DNA of 64,000 nucleotides from Cohaesibacter haloalkalitolerans (GTDB taxonomy: Bacteria > Pseudomonadota > Alphaproteobacteria > Rhizobiales > Cohaesibacteraceae), in assembly GCF_003574655.1 (NCBI RefSeq), contig NZ_QNUM01000005.1:430242-494241 (forward strand). The letters run 5' to 3'. Positions within the stretch are counted from its first letter, which is position 1; the number at the start of each line of letters is the position of its first letter. Below are positions 27,501 to 36,277 of this stretch, in pieces. The notes beneath the pieces are model-generated. The model was not told the origin of the DNA, made no database searches, and worked only from the letters and a program-made list of their open reading frames with translations. A program made the translations under genes and the position numbers.

Positions 27501-30044
27501 GCCATAGGCGTCTTTCAGACGCGCAACCGGCAAAAGGCGCAAGTCGTCTTCGTTGGCGTCGCCTTCCTGTGGGGCACCATGCTCGGACTGGATCTTCTCT
27601 GCGGTCATTTCAACAAAGCCACGCACAGCCATGTTGCCATAGGTGTGACCGGCCCCTTCAGACCGCTCCTTGAACAGACCCAGCAGCGGAATGTCGTCTT
27701 CGGATTTGACTTCACAGGCGCGCTTATGCCACTCGACAACACTCTTGGCAACGGACGCAAAGTCCACACCACCAACCGTGTTCTTCATGTTCGGGAAATA
27801 GCGCTTCAGGATCTTCTCGTCCGTGTCGAGGAAGTTCGGCTCGAAGAACTCACCACCGATGTAGCTTTCTGCCGTGCAGAGGCCGACCTTGCCCATGGTT
27901 TTCATCAGCGACTTGTTGGCAGCATAGATGAACTTGGCAATGTTGGCCTTGGCTGCGGACCTGTCACCCTTGGCAAATTCCATCGCACGTGCTTCAACGA
28001 CGACAGGCATGACAGCCGACGCGCCAAACCCGAGGGAGGTAGCAATCTGGTGAGCAGAAGCGATCTGGCCGCTCTCGGCAACCAGAGACACGCGGAAGCG
28101 CATGCCCTGTTCAATCAGCCGCTGGTTGGCAGCCGAGATCATCAGGGGCAGCGGAATGGCAGCGAGCTTTTCGTCGACCATGGCGTCGGACAAGATGACG
28201 ATGCCACCTTTTTCACGGGCAGCGTGTTCCACCTGATCGCAGACATGGTCAACAGCGGCGATCAGGTCGTCCTGCGCCTTCTGTTTGGATGCCTTGTGGT
28301 CGACCTCGAACACCATCGGCACTTCTGTGATGGCGACATCACTTTGAGCACGAATGGCGGCCAGATCGTCAGGAGACAAAATGGGGCTCTGGACGACCAA
28401 TTGCTTGGTTTCACCCTTGTTGAAATGCGGCTTGGCACCGAGCGCAACACGCAGCGTCATGCCGTCTGCTTCACGGATACTGTCAAGCGGCGGGTTGGTC
28501 ACCTGGGCAAACCGCTGGGAGAAGTATTTCGACATGCCGCCTTCCTGATCGGTCAGCGCGTTGATGGCTACGCCGTAGCCCATGGCCGAAATCTTTTCCT
28601 TGCCGGTCAGCATCATCGGGTCAAGCAGGAACTTGAAGCTTTCCTGGTTTAGACCATAGGCAACAGACCGCTGCACGTCGGTAAAGCTTGGCGAAACGAC
28701 GGTCTTTCCTTCTGCTCGCGGCAGGTCTTCAAGGTTCTTGCGAGCCTTTTCAAGCAGCTCGCGATAGTCGCGCTTGGACGCGAGCATCTTGAGAGCTTCG
28801 TCGGAGGTGTAGGACTTCTTGGTTGCGTGATCGAAATAGAGCATGCCACCGGCCTCGATGCGGCCGCGACGAATGATGCTTTCCGGATCAAAATCAACCT
28901 GTCCGGCTTCGGACATGACACACAGATAGTCGCTCGTTTCAACAGACCGCAGCGGACGCAGGCCAAGACGGTCAAGACGCGCGCCGACAACCGTTCCGTT
29001 GCCGAAGATCAGGGCAGCTGGTCCGTCGTTCTTCTCTTCATACAGAGAGAAATACTCGAGCATGACGCGAACGTCCTCGGGGAAACGGGTGTCGTTTTCC
29101 CAGGCAGGAGGCATCATGGCGACAACCGCCGTAATCAGATCCAGATCGTCCTCGATGAGGCGCCGCTCCAGCGTCTGGTCGAGACGAGCAGAGTCGGACT
29201 GGCCCGGAGGCGAATAGATCTGCTGGTTCTTCATCTGGGCGATGGTGGCTTCGGACAGACGGTTCTTCTTGTCCGTGTTGAGCTCGCCGTTGTGCGCCAT
29301 CAAACGGAACGGCTGCGCCATGGACGGCTGCGGCTCGGTGTTGGTCGAAAAGCGCGTATGGAAGAACAGCGAGTGGATCTTGTGATCTTCGTCCGTCAGA
29401 TCATAGAAATAGGGAATGATCTCGTTGGAGTTGAGACGCCCCTTGTAGACTTGCGTGTGCGCAGACATGGAGAGAGGATAAAGCCCCTTCAGAGAAGGCT
29501 CCAGATAGGCCTTGGCCTCGATGGCCATCAGGGCATCATGGATCTTGCGGTCAAACCCCTTTTCATCCATCGCTTCGCCCTTGACGAAGACGACCTGATG
29601 CACGGCCAGCATGTATTTGAGTGCAGCAGGGCGGATAACCGAGTTGTTGACCGGCGCATCACGCACAAGAACAATGCGCAGACCGTTCTTCTCAAGGCTA
29701 TCCTTGATCAGTTTGTCTGCAGCTTCCCAGTTTTTCTTGAGTTCAGGCAGGAAGAAGTTGCCAACGCCAAATTCGCCAAGCTCCAGAGTGGGGATGCCGG
29801 TTATCTTTCGGAAGAAGGACAGAGACAAATCAACACAAACACCGGCACCATCGCCAACGCCTTCTGCGCTCATGCCGCCACGATGGGGCACGGTGCACAA
29901 GGCTTCATTCGCCTTCAGCAGAACGTCATGGGTCTGTTCGCCGGATTTGTAAGTCAAGAAGCCAACACCGCAACTGCTTTTTTCAAAGCTATGGTCATAC
30001 AGGCCGAATTGATGCTGAGACTGTTCCAAACCGCTTATCCTCAC
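24549..30044 (-). CDS. gltB: Glutamate synthase large subunit, long form
   Basis: A 1831-residue glutamate synthase, roughly 300 residues longer than usual GltB. The start is a GTG (a TTG 15 bp inside is possible). Glutaminase domain from Cys25 in SSCGVGF to about 430, central domain about 480-800, an extra stretch at about 905-1005 not typical of GltB, FMN/synthase domain about 1010-1400 (ISPPPHHDTYSIEDLAQLI, AGNSGGTGAA), iron-sulfur Cys 1262, 1268 and 1272 (CVMAKNCNIKC), GXGXG domain about 1400-1640, and a long tail about 1650-1831. It converts glutamine plus 2-oxoglutarate to two glutamates. No GltD follows; a CysJ-like reductase does, in the same operon. Electron donor therefore uncertain. 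Confidence 0.9.
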   Translation of the reverse strand: MRISGLEQSQHQFGLYDHSFEKSSCGVGFLTYKSGEQTHDVLLKANEALCTVPHRGGMSAEGVGDGAGVCVDLSLSFFRKITGIPTLELGEFGVGNFFLPELKKNWEAADKLIKDSLEKNGLRIVLVRDAPVNNSVIRPAALKYMLAVHQVVFVKGEAMDEKGFDRKIHDALMAIEAKAYLEPSLKGLYPLSMSAHTQVYKGRLNSNEIIPYFYDLTDEDHKIHSLFFHTRFSTNTEPQPSMAQPFRLMAHNGELNTDKKNRLSEATIAQMKNQQIYSPPGQSDSARLDQTLERRLIEDDLDLITAVVAMMPPAWENDTRFPEDVRVMLEYFSLYEEKNDGPAALIFGNGTVVGARLDRLGLRPLRSVETSDYLCVMSEAGQVDFDPESIIRRGRIEAGGMLYFDHATKKSYTSDEALKMLASKRDYRELLEKARKNLEDLPRAEGKTVVSPSFTDVQRSVAYGLNQESFKFLLDPMMLTGKEKISAMGYGVAINALTDQEGGMSKYFSQRFAQVTNPPLDSIREADGMTLRVALGAKPHFNKGETKQLVVQSPILSPDDLAAIRAQSDVAITEVPMVFEVDHKASKQKAQDDLIAAVDHVCDQVEHAAREKGGIVILSDAMVDEKLAAIPLPLMISAANQRLIEQGMRFRVSLVAESGQIASAHQIATSLGFGASAVMPVVVEARAMEFAKGDRSAAKANIAKFIYAANKSLMKTMGKVGLCTAESYIGGEFFEPNFLDTDEKILKRYFPNMKNTVGGVDFASVAKSVVEWHKRACEVKSEDDIPLLGLFKERSEGAGHTYGNMAVRGFVEMTAEKIQSEHGAPQEGDANEDDLRLLPVARLKDAYGKGSGSYRNTSFARRTPEEIDAFKITPNYRKFALELAKEREARPAALRDVLGFPTDISWATTAEEFQHELFKHDLVGNNEFFVRGLRVHHNKDDSFTVFFASKYTHERLVALSIALKNQFGDELLSMRTEGENIHITAKGQAHYYLANHRRPYGKLPLNRVQPAHEITAMLASGAMSHGALVAPAHEAVAHGANMVGAFSNSGEGGEHYSRYGTIRSSSIKQLASGRFGVWTGYLADPTLEEIEIKIAQGAKPGEGGQLPGKKVTVEIAAARGGTPGVELISPPPHHDTYSIEDLAQLIHDAKAARVRVIVKLVSSEGIGTIAVGVAKAGADVINIAGNSGGTGAAAVTSLKNTGRAAEIGLAEVHQALCVNGLRDKVILRCSGAHQTASDVIKSCLLGGDSFEFGTTALMMLKCVMAKNCNIKCPAGLTTNSEVFDGDPRALGQYLMNIAHECREILANLGFKSMREARGRSDYLHLIKHPSAIGQMDLRKMLKLVEEVHIKEPVYLEAHYEIDDMLLKEFKNKAVQRHHRNAKLIVEKKLDNRNKTVGGQFAIDIERMLQHEISEKHVKSMPMVYTDDRGRNMLKPETLEIHTHGSAGQSYAAFCNSGMVFHHVGTCNDGVGKGASGGYIAIHTPGGGSEENVLIGNFALFGACGASLFVEGGAGDRFGVRNSGATAVVEGVGDFCGEYMTNGAIMNLGGFGKGFCNGMSGGVAYQYDPYDKLESLYSHDSVKLHRLDGDNDRAKLHRLAVQRLLRHHVKFTGSKKGKFLLDNFETEIVNFKFATPLALETYQNYEAILKANPRKELTEELANALVSYQIRKFKLAYRDGKVIAGGIIPSQGETDTKLMYELINNFTVINMAQQIVKTRYRGEEIDAATLNVGVRKLILTEDFNLMTKLSNIAKQALADYSDMELAVLVSDKRMKDYKVALSNRNVPLMDSIGTYGWILLQDRLNRKAMGALPDFEALFAATSSQELVKQVS

Positions 30045-30678
30045 TATTTAAAAGGGCGCGACCTCCAGGTTCGGTCCATGCGATATGGACCAAGATGAGA
30101 GATCGTCGTCTTTATTCGAAACCGGACCTTTGCAAGGATCCGTAATGACGACGAGCTTTCCGCTCGACGGCTCCGCTTTGCATTGCACCTTGGGGGGTAC
30201 ACGCGCCATTGAACTATTGCTTTATAAACTTCTGTACAAGCTCATTTACGCGGGCAATATTAGCTCAATTCTTGCGAAAGGGGCGCAAAAATCCCGATCA
30301 TCCAATTTTCTCTTGAAACCAGATGCCGAGAATTCATGTTGCAGAACTAGGGCTGTGCGTAAATGGTATGGCTGAATGCGTCAAGCGCATAAAAGTCGAA
30401 AACGGACGAATTTTTCGTTTTGGCTCCATTTTTCCGTACAATATGCGCAAATGTTTCTTGGCTGCCGTGTATTAAATACAAACGTTCCAAACCTGATAAG
30501 TTTTGAAAAAGTGAAGGAATTGGCCGTTTTTTGCGACAATGGACCTCATTTGCCGACGGTCAACCGCCAGGCCCGAAACAGGGTGTTTCATTCTCAATGT
30601 ACCGCATTTTGTGCGGGACTCTTGCTCGATCGTTGGTCCGAAAGGAGCTCATCCGATCCAGACGTATCACGGTCGAAA
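30045..30678. other. Intergenic region upstream of gltB
   Basis: About 630 bp between the gltB start and the end of the ABC ATPase gene. Reading frames here (for example 30376-30978 on the plus strand) run antisense into the ATPase gene and show no family features. The region is A/T-rich around 30400-30560 and must hold the gltB promoter. No clear hairpin, tRNA or riboswitch is seen. Confidence 0.35.
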
Positions 30679-31743
30679 CTACATCGCCCAGGCATTCTCA
30701 AAGGTAAAACGCACCAGCTCATCGGGTTTTACCTTGTGCTCACTATAGGCGACCACATCTGTTCCGTCACTCATTTCCAGCGCTACCCGATACCGTTCTC
30801 CCTGATAGGACGAAGAGGTAACGCGGGCGGGCAGGCCGTTCTGATGGTCCAGCCGGATATGCTCGGGCCGAACACAAAGGCTCACCGGCGTTGCCTCCGG
30901 CATCAGTGCAATCTCGTTGCTCTGGCGGGTGCTGAAGACCTGTCCATTGATGACCACATCGCGCCGCTCACCTTCTGATTTTCGCTCCAGATAAGCGGTG
31001 AGTATGGAACTTTGACCAATGAACCGTGCCACCCGTTCGGTTTTCGGTTTGCGATAGAGATCCTGCGGTCGGTCAACCTGTTCCAGCTGACCGTCGAACA
31101 TGACGGCAATCCGGTCAGCCAGCGCCATGGCCTCGGCCTGATCATGGGTGACATAGAGCATGGTTGCCTTTGACTGCTCATGAAACTGCAGAAAGGTGCG
31201 TTGCATTACTTCCCGCAAATGAGCGTCGAGATTGGAAAGGGGCTCATCGAGCAAAACGGCATCCGGTTCCATCACCAGACAACGGGCGAGCGCCACGCGC
31301 TGCCGCTGCCCTCCGGAAAGAATGGCTGGTTCGGCTTCGGCAAAATCAAGCAGGGATACCGTTTCAAGTGCATTGAAAAGAATGATATCGATCTGGTCCT
31401 CGGGCAGTTTGCGTATCTTGAGCGGATAGGCGACATTCTCGGCCACGGTCATGTTGGGCCACAGGGCATAGGATTGGAAGACAATGCCCATGTTCCTGTT
31501 TTCCGGTGCCACATGGTTGCGCTGATCAGACAGCAGTGTGTTGCCCTTGAGGATAGAGCCACAGTCCGGGCGTTCGAATCCGGCCGTGAGGCGCAACATT
31601 GTCGTCTTGCCGCAGCCAGAGGGGCCGAGCAGGGCGATCATTTCACCATCTTCCACATCAAGGGAAATGGACTTCAAGACGTCCGTTCCGCCAAAACTCT
31701 TGGAAATATCGCGATAACTCAGCTTTGCCACATCAGCCCCCAT
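30679..31743 (-). CDS. Orphan ABC transporter ATPase with TOBE domain (FbpC/PotA/UgpC type)
   Basis: A 354-residue importer ATPase. I start at the ATG complementary to 31741-31743 (MGADVAKLSYRDISKSFGG); the 26 residues upstream are not family-like. Walker A GPSGCGKTT, Q-loop FQSYALWPNMTV, signature LSGGQRQR, Walker B AVLLDEPLSNLD, His switch THDQAEAMALADRI, then a C-terminal TOBE domain (about 270-350, SLCVRPEHIRL). This class energises import of iron(III), polyamine, phosphonate or glycerol-phosphate. No permease or binding protein is next to it, so it works with a system encoded elsewhere or is shared by several. Confidence 0.85.
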   Translation of the reverse strand: MGADVAKLSYRDISKSFGGTDVLKSISLDVEDGEMIALLGPSGCGKTTMLRLTAGFERPDCGSILKGNTLLSDQRNHVAPENRNMGIVFQSYALWPNMTVAENVAYPLKIRKLPEDQIDIILFNALETVSLLDFAEAEPAILSGGQRQRVALARCLVMEPDAVLLDEPLSNLDAHLREVMQRTFLQFHEQSKATMLYVTHDQAEAMALADRIAVMFDGQLEQVDRPQDLYRKPKTERVARFIGQSSILTAYLERKSEGERRDVVINGQVFSTRQSNEIALMPEATPVSLCVRPEHIRLDHQNGLPARVTSSSYQGERYRVALEMSDGTDVVAYSEHKVKPDELVRFTFENAWAM

Positions 31744-32046
31744 CCGCAACGCACAACGCACGCTGCCAGCAGGACGCGGCAGGACGGATAGCTCTGTTGC
31801 CCCTTGTCGAATGGCCGCCATCCCGTTGCTTTACCGGTTGGTATTAATACGAGTCTGTGACGGTTGAATGAAAGTGAACATGGCAATTGGCGAGTGAGTG
31901 TTTCTGATGCGCCCGCCGGAGACACTCGGTAAGTTTATGATTTTATGAATGAAATAAGATGTTTTGCATGTAAAGGGAACGTGAAAGGACAGTGCAATCA
32001 TGTTCATTTGAAACTGTTTGTGCTGCCAGACAGACAAGCGGGCGGT
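31744..32046. other. Region between phaC end and the ABC ATPase start
   Basis: About 300 bp without a gene. A 10-bp palindrome GTATTAATAC at 31841-31850 and A/T-rich sequence at 31935-31970 could belong to the promoter of the minus-strand ATPase. No terminator hairpin for phaC with a T tract was recognised. Confidence 0.3.
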
Positions 32047-33912
32047 CTAGCAGGCTTTGCGTGCATAGTCTCCGGGTGCGTCTTCCATCGGCGGAAAGTC
32101 TGGTGAGCCGATCGCACGGGCAGGGACTTCACCACCGCTGCGGGCAACGAGCCATTCATGCCAATCCGGCCACCAGGAGCCGGGCGTAGCCGTTGCCGTT
32201 TCAAGCCAGTCCTCAAGACTGCCATCTGCAGTCCCTCCGCGCCAGAACTGGTATTTCTTCAACACGGGCGGATTGACAACGCCAGCGATATGACCCGAGC
32301 CGCCAAGGACGAAGTCGACGGACCCGCCAAACAATCGGGCGCCGTTGTAGACCGAGCGAGCAGGGGCGATATGGTCCTCCTTGAGCGCAAGGCAATAGAC
32401 TGGTGCCTTGATGGAGTTGAGATCAAGCCGAACGCCGTCCAGCTCCATGATACCAGAGGCAAGGGCGTTTTCCAGATAGCATTTGCGCAAGTAGAAGGAA
32501 TGACAGGCTGCCGTCATGTGGGTAGAATCCTGATTCCAGAATAACAGATCGAATGGAAATGGCTCCAGCCCGCGCATATAATTGTTGACGAAATAGGGCC
32601 AGATCAAATCGTTGGGCCGGAGCATGTTGAAGACATTGGCCATCGACTGCCCATCCAGATAACCCTGTCGGTCCATGATCTGTTCAAGTTCTGTGAGCTG
32701 TTCTTCGTCAATAAACACCTTGAGATCGCCAGCTTCCGCAAAATCAACCTGAGCGGCAATCAGTGTTGCGCTGTTGATCCAGTCGATATCCTTAGCAGCA
32801 AGATAGGCCATTGCGGACGAGAGAAGTGTGCCGCCGACGCAATAGCCAAGCGCGTTGACCTTTTGCTCGCCGGTAATCTGCCGCACCGTCTCGATCGAGC
32901 TCAGAATGCCTTCGCGCATATAGTCAGCGAAGCCCTTGTCCCTCAGGCTCTCGTCTGGATTGACCCATGAAACGGCGAAAACCGTGTGCCCCTGACGCGC
33001 GCACCACTGGATGAAGCTTTTTCGCTCGTTGAGGTCGAGAATGTAGTATTTGTTGATCCATGGCGAGAAGATCAGCAGTGGCGTTTTCTGGACTGTCTCT
33101 GTTTGGGCTTCATACTGGATCAGCTGGCAGATATCGTTCTGGGCGACAACCTTGCCCGGTGTTACGGCAATATTGTCACCAAGACGAAACACAGAGGCAT
33201 CGGTCTGGCGGATGAGCAGGTTGCCGCCGCCTGCCTGAATATCCTCGGCCAGCATCTGCATGCCGCGAATGAGATTTTCGCCGTTGTTTTCCAGCGTCTC
33301 GCGCAACAGGGCCGGATTGGTCAGCACGTAATTGCTGGGCGAAAGAGCGTTGAAGATCTGGTTGACGTAGAACAGGGCCTTGTGCCGCGTATGCTCGTCG
33401 ACGCTGTCCGCTTCAACCACCATTTCACTCGCCCACTGGGAGGCAATCAGATAAAGCTGCCTGATGAAGGAGAAGAAAGGGTTGGCCTGCCAGTCGGGAT
33501 CGTCGAACCGCAGATCCCCGGTTGCCGGACTGGCAATGTCGTCCACCTGTTCCCCCATCATGCGACGGCTGGAAGCGCCCCAAAGATCCAGACAGCGCCC
33601 CCACAGGCGGGTTTGAGCTTCCATGGCTCGCTGAGGGTCGGATGTCCAGTGCTGTGTGACTTCGCCAAAGGTTCGCACCATCTGGTTGACATAGTCGACG
33701 GTATGACGGTCCATGCCACTTTCGCGCGGACGCAGATAGGCAGAAGCAACCTTGCCGGCTTCCTCGAAGATATGGGCGACATTGGTAGCGAATTTCTCAG
33801 GATCCTGGATCATGAACTGGGCAAATTCCTGCTCGAAGCCGTTGGATTGAGTGCTTTCCTTGTCCCGTCCATCTTCAGGACCGTTGTCGGCCTCGTCCTT
33901 GTCCTTCACCAT
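32047..33912 (-). CDS. phaC: Class I poly(3-hydroxyalkanoate) synthase
   Basis: A 621-residue PHA synthase from the ATG complementary to 33910-33912; in-frame GTG codons up to 33993 could add up to 27 residues. N-terminal domain PhaC_N (about 90-260) then the alpha/beta-hydrolase core. Catalytic triad: Cys in the lipase-like box GYCVGGT, Asp in LKEDHIAP, His in GSGHIAGVVNPP. It polymerises (R)-3-hydroxyacyl-CoA on intracellular granules as a carbon store, which fits the glycogen operon nearby. phaA, phaB and phasin genes are not in this window. Confidence 0.94.
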   Translation of the reverse strand: MVKDKDEADNGPEDGRDKESTQSNGFEQEFAQFMIQDPEKFATNVAHIFEEAGKVASAYLRPRESGMDRHTVDYVNQMVRTFGEVTQHWTSDPQRAMEAQTRLWGRCLDLWGASSRRMMGEQVDDIASPATGDLRFDDPDWQANPFFSFIRQLYLIASQWASEMVVEADSVDEHTRHKALFYVNQIFNALSPSNYVLTNPALLRETLENNGENLIRGMQMLAEDIQAGGGNLLIRQTDASVFRLGDNIAVTPGKVVAQNDICQLIQYEAQTETVQKTPLLIFSPWINKYYILDLNERKSFIQWCARQGHTVFAVSWVNPDESLRDKGFADYMREGILSSIETVRQITGEQKVNALGYCVGGTLLSSAMAYLAAKDIDWINSATLIAAQVDFAEAGDLKVFIDEEQLTELEQIMDRQGYLDGQSMANVFNMLRPNDLIWPYFVNNYMRGLEPFPFDLLFWNQDSTHMTAACHSFYLRKCYLENALASGIMELDGVRLDLNSIKAPVYCLALKEDHIAPARSVYNGARLFGGSVDFVLGGSGHIAGVVNPPVLKKYQFWRGGTADGSLEDWLETATATPGSWWPDWHEWLVARSGGEVPARAIGSPDFPPMEDAPGDYARKAC

Positions 33913-34256
33913 GTCAAAGTCACCAACCTGTTGATCTTCAGCAGAAAAGCCCAAAATGGATGCCACAACGCTCCATTTAGCGGCATGGCACACGGGACCG
34001 GGATTGTTGTTCGTTATCCTATCCCCATCAGGATTTCAATAAACCCATCGTGTCACAAAATGCCGACTGGTTTCGTTTGGGTACTGGACTTGAAAAGGCA
34101 AATCGCTGTAACTATTTCTGAAACCAGCGCGACATTCTGTTGCATCCTGCCGTTCAGACCTGTTGGCAATATAAACGATCACGCAAATAATATAGTATAT
34201 GATCGTCCTGTCTGGCGCTCCTGCCCGGAGTGCTCCCGTTTCAAAAGGAAAGTCTA
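33913..34256. other. Divergent intergenic region between phaC and the lipoprotein gene
   Basis: About 340 bp. An inverted repeat ACGATCA (34175-34181) / TGATCGT (34200-34206) flanks a very A/T-rich 18-bp stretch with TATAGTATAT. It is a candidate promoter/operator for the rightward lipoprotein gene. Confidence 0.35.
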
Positions 34257-34688
34257 GTGACTGCTCGCGACGCTAAATCTTCTCTTCATGGCGTTAAACA
34301 CCAACAGGGACGCGCAGGCGTCAGGCTGCTTGCTGCGGCCATGCTGTTGGCGGCGGCGGGCTGCTCTGCGACCCATCAGGATTTTGCCGATTCCCCGTCT
34401 GCGACAAGCGGACTTGTTGCGCAGACCAGGACGACAAACGGAACCGCAACATCGGACAAGCAGGCAACTGGCAAGCTGGCATCTGGCAATCAGGCTGGCG
34501 AGGGGCAATCCATGCTGTTGCCGTCCGAGCTTGGCTATTCCATGAGCCTGTTGAACGAAGCCCAGCAGACGGAAGACTATCCCGCTGTCGCGGTGTTGTC
34601 TGACAAGGATCCTGCGCTTCTCACCCCGGAAGAGCGCAAGGCGCTGGAAGCGGAGCTCCTCAAGCTCAACAAGAGAGCCGGGAACTGA
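34257..34688 (+). CDS. Small predicted lipoprotein of unknown function
   Basis: A 143-residue protein. The GTG at 34257 is chosen because AAAGGAAAG lies just upstream. Residues about 24-40 form a hydrophobic signal followed by the lipobox LAAAGC, so it should be lipidated at that Cys. The mature part is Thr/Ser/Gly-rich and disordered, then PEERKALEAELLKLNKRA forms a C-terminal helix. No family recognised. Upstream of the aminotransferase, 193 bp apart, probably its own unit. Confidence 0.7.
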   Translation: MTARDAKSSLHGVKHQQGRAGVRLLAAAMLLAAAGCSATHQDFADSPSATSGLVAQTRTTNGTATSDKQATGKLASGNQAGEGQSMLLPSELGYSMSLLNEAQQTEDYPAVAVLSDKDPALLTPEERKALEAELLKLNKRAGN

Positions 34689-34881
34689 CCCCTTTCCCTT
34701 GCGTCTGGTGTGCCTGTTGGATAGCTTTTGACGATGGCGTCTCTGCCACCGTATTGACCAATTCCCATGTGCAAAAACTGAATTAGATGTGGCAAAGCTG
34801 ACCTGTTAGCGCCATTTTCCCTTCACTTCGCTGGCTAACGCCAATTTCTATGATCCAATCCTGCTACCAAGGAGCCTAACT

Positions 34882-36060
34882 ATGGATGAGTTCCATAAAA
34901 TACGCCGTCTCCCTCCTTATGTCTTTGAACCGGTCAACCGGATTAAGGCGAAGGCGCGAGCGGAAGGCGCGGATATCATAGATCTGGGCATGGGTAACCC
35001 TGATTTGCCGACGCCAAAGCACATTGTCGACAAGCTCAACGAAACGGTCCTTGATCCGCGGACCCATCGCTATTCGACGTCTCGTGGTATTCCTGGCCTT
35101 CGTCGCGCCCAGGCTGCCTATTACGAGCGTCGTTTCGGGGTCAAACTGAACCCGGAAACCGAAATCGTGGCCACCCTTGGCTCCAAGGAAGGCTTTGCCA
35201 ACATGGCACAGGCCATCACCAGCCCGGGGGACGTGGTTCTCGTTCCGAACCCGACCTATCCGATTCACTCCTTCGGTTTCATCATGTCCGGCGGCGTCGT
35301 GCGCTCCATGCCGGCTGAGCCGAACGAGGAATTCTTCCGTGCCATCGACAGGGCCGTTCGTCATTCCATTCCGAAGCCGATCGCGCTTATCGTCAACTAT
35401 CCGTCCAACCCGACCGCCTATACGGTCGACCTCAACTTCTACAAGGAAGTTGTCCGGATCGCCAAAGAGCATGACATCATGGTGCTGAGCGATCTGGCCT
35501 ATGCAGAGATCTATTTCGGTGACGAACTGCCGCCGTCGATCCTGCAGGTGGACGGGGCCAAGGATATCGCAGTGGAATTCACTTCGCTGTCAAAGACCTT
35601 CTCCATGCCCGGCTGGCGCATGGGCTTTGCGGTCGGCAACGAACGGATGATCCGTGCGCTGACACGGGTGAAATCCTACCTCGACTACGGTGCCTTCACG
35701 CCCATTCAGGTCGCGGCAGCGGCAGCCCTCAACGGTGCAGAGGACTGCATCGCCGAGGCCCGTGAGGTCTATCGTTATCGCCGGGATGTCATGGTCGAAA
35801 GCTTCACTCGTGCAGGCTGGCCGATCCCGACACCGGAAGCAACCATGTTCGCCTGGGTACAGGTGCCGGAAAAGTTCCGCTCCATCGGTTCGCTCGAATT
35901 CGCCAAACGGCTGGTGGCCGAAGCCCATGTAGCCGTCGCTCCGGGCGTCGGATTCGGGGAATATGGTGACGACTATGTGCGCCTTGCCTTCGTGGAAAAC
36001 GAACAGCGCATTCGCCAGGCAGCGCGCAACATTCGTCGCTTCCTTGCCTCTGCTGAGTAA
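34882..36060 (+). CDS. Class I/II aminotransferase, AlaC-like (alanine/diaminopimelate type)
   Basis: A 392-residue PLP enzyme. PLP Lys in SLSKTFSMPGWRMGFAVG, substrate-binding NYPSNPTAYTVD, phosphate-binding Arg near the C-terminus (DDYVRLAFVEN). Sequence resembles AlaC (glutamate-pyruvate aminotransferase) and proteins labelled LL-diaminopimelate aminotransferase in alphaproteobacteria. Start after CAAGGAG. It precedes homoserine dehydrogenase, an order common in Rhizobiales, so it may take part in aspartate-family or alanine metabolism. Exact substrate pair not certain. Confidence 0.88.
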   Translation: MDEFHKIRRLPPYVFEPVNRIKAKARAEGADIIDLGMGNPDLPTPKHIVDKLNETVLDPRTHRYSTSRGIPGLRRAQAAYYERRFGVKLNPETEIVATLGSKEGFANMAQAITSPGDVVLVPNPTYPIHSFGFIMSGGVVRSMPAEPNEEFFRAIDRAVRHSIPKPIALIVNYPSNPTAYTVDLNFYKEVVRIAKEHDIMVLSDLAYAEIYFGDELPPSILQVDGAKDIAVEFTSLSKTFSMPGWRMGFAVGNERMIRALTRVKSYLDYGAFTPIQVAAAAALNGAEDCIAEAREVYRYRRDVMVESFTRAGWPIPTPEATMFAWVQVPEKFRSIGSLEFAKRLVAEAHVAVAPGVGFGEYGDDYVRLAFVENEQRIRQAARNIRRFLASAE

Positions 36061-36277
36061 TAAACTGCATCCCGATATGTAGTCAGAAACAAAATGCCAT
36101 TCGCGAGTGTAGAGAAATCCGGTTATTTCCAGATTGTGCTTGCGAATGGCTGTTGGCTTGCGTAATTATTCAAGAACAAGCAGTTTTGCTCTTGAATTTC
36201 CTGATTTTTTTTCTTTCAGAAATTAATTTGCAAAAGCACCAAGCCAACAATAACATTTTATTGGACTCCATAAATAC

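Noticed and set aside
24534..30098. Several long plus-strand frames opposite gltB
   Set aside because: gltB is complete and conserved on the minus strand; the opposite frames show no family motifs.
30376..30978. 200-codon plus-strand frame running into the ABC ATPase gene
   Set aside because: Half of it is antisense to the ATPase and the rest shows no signal or motif and no good ribosome site.
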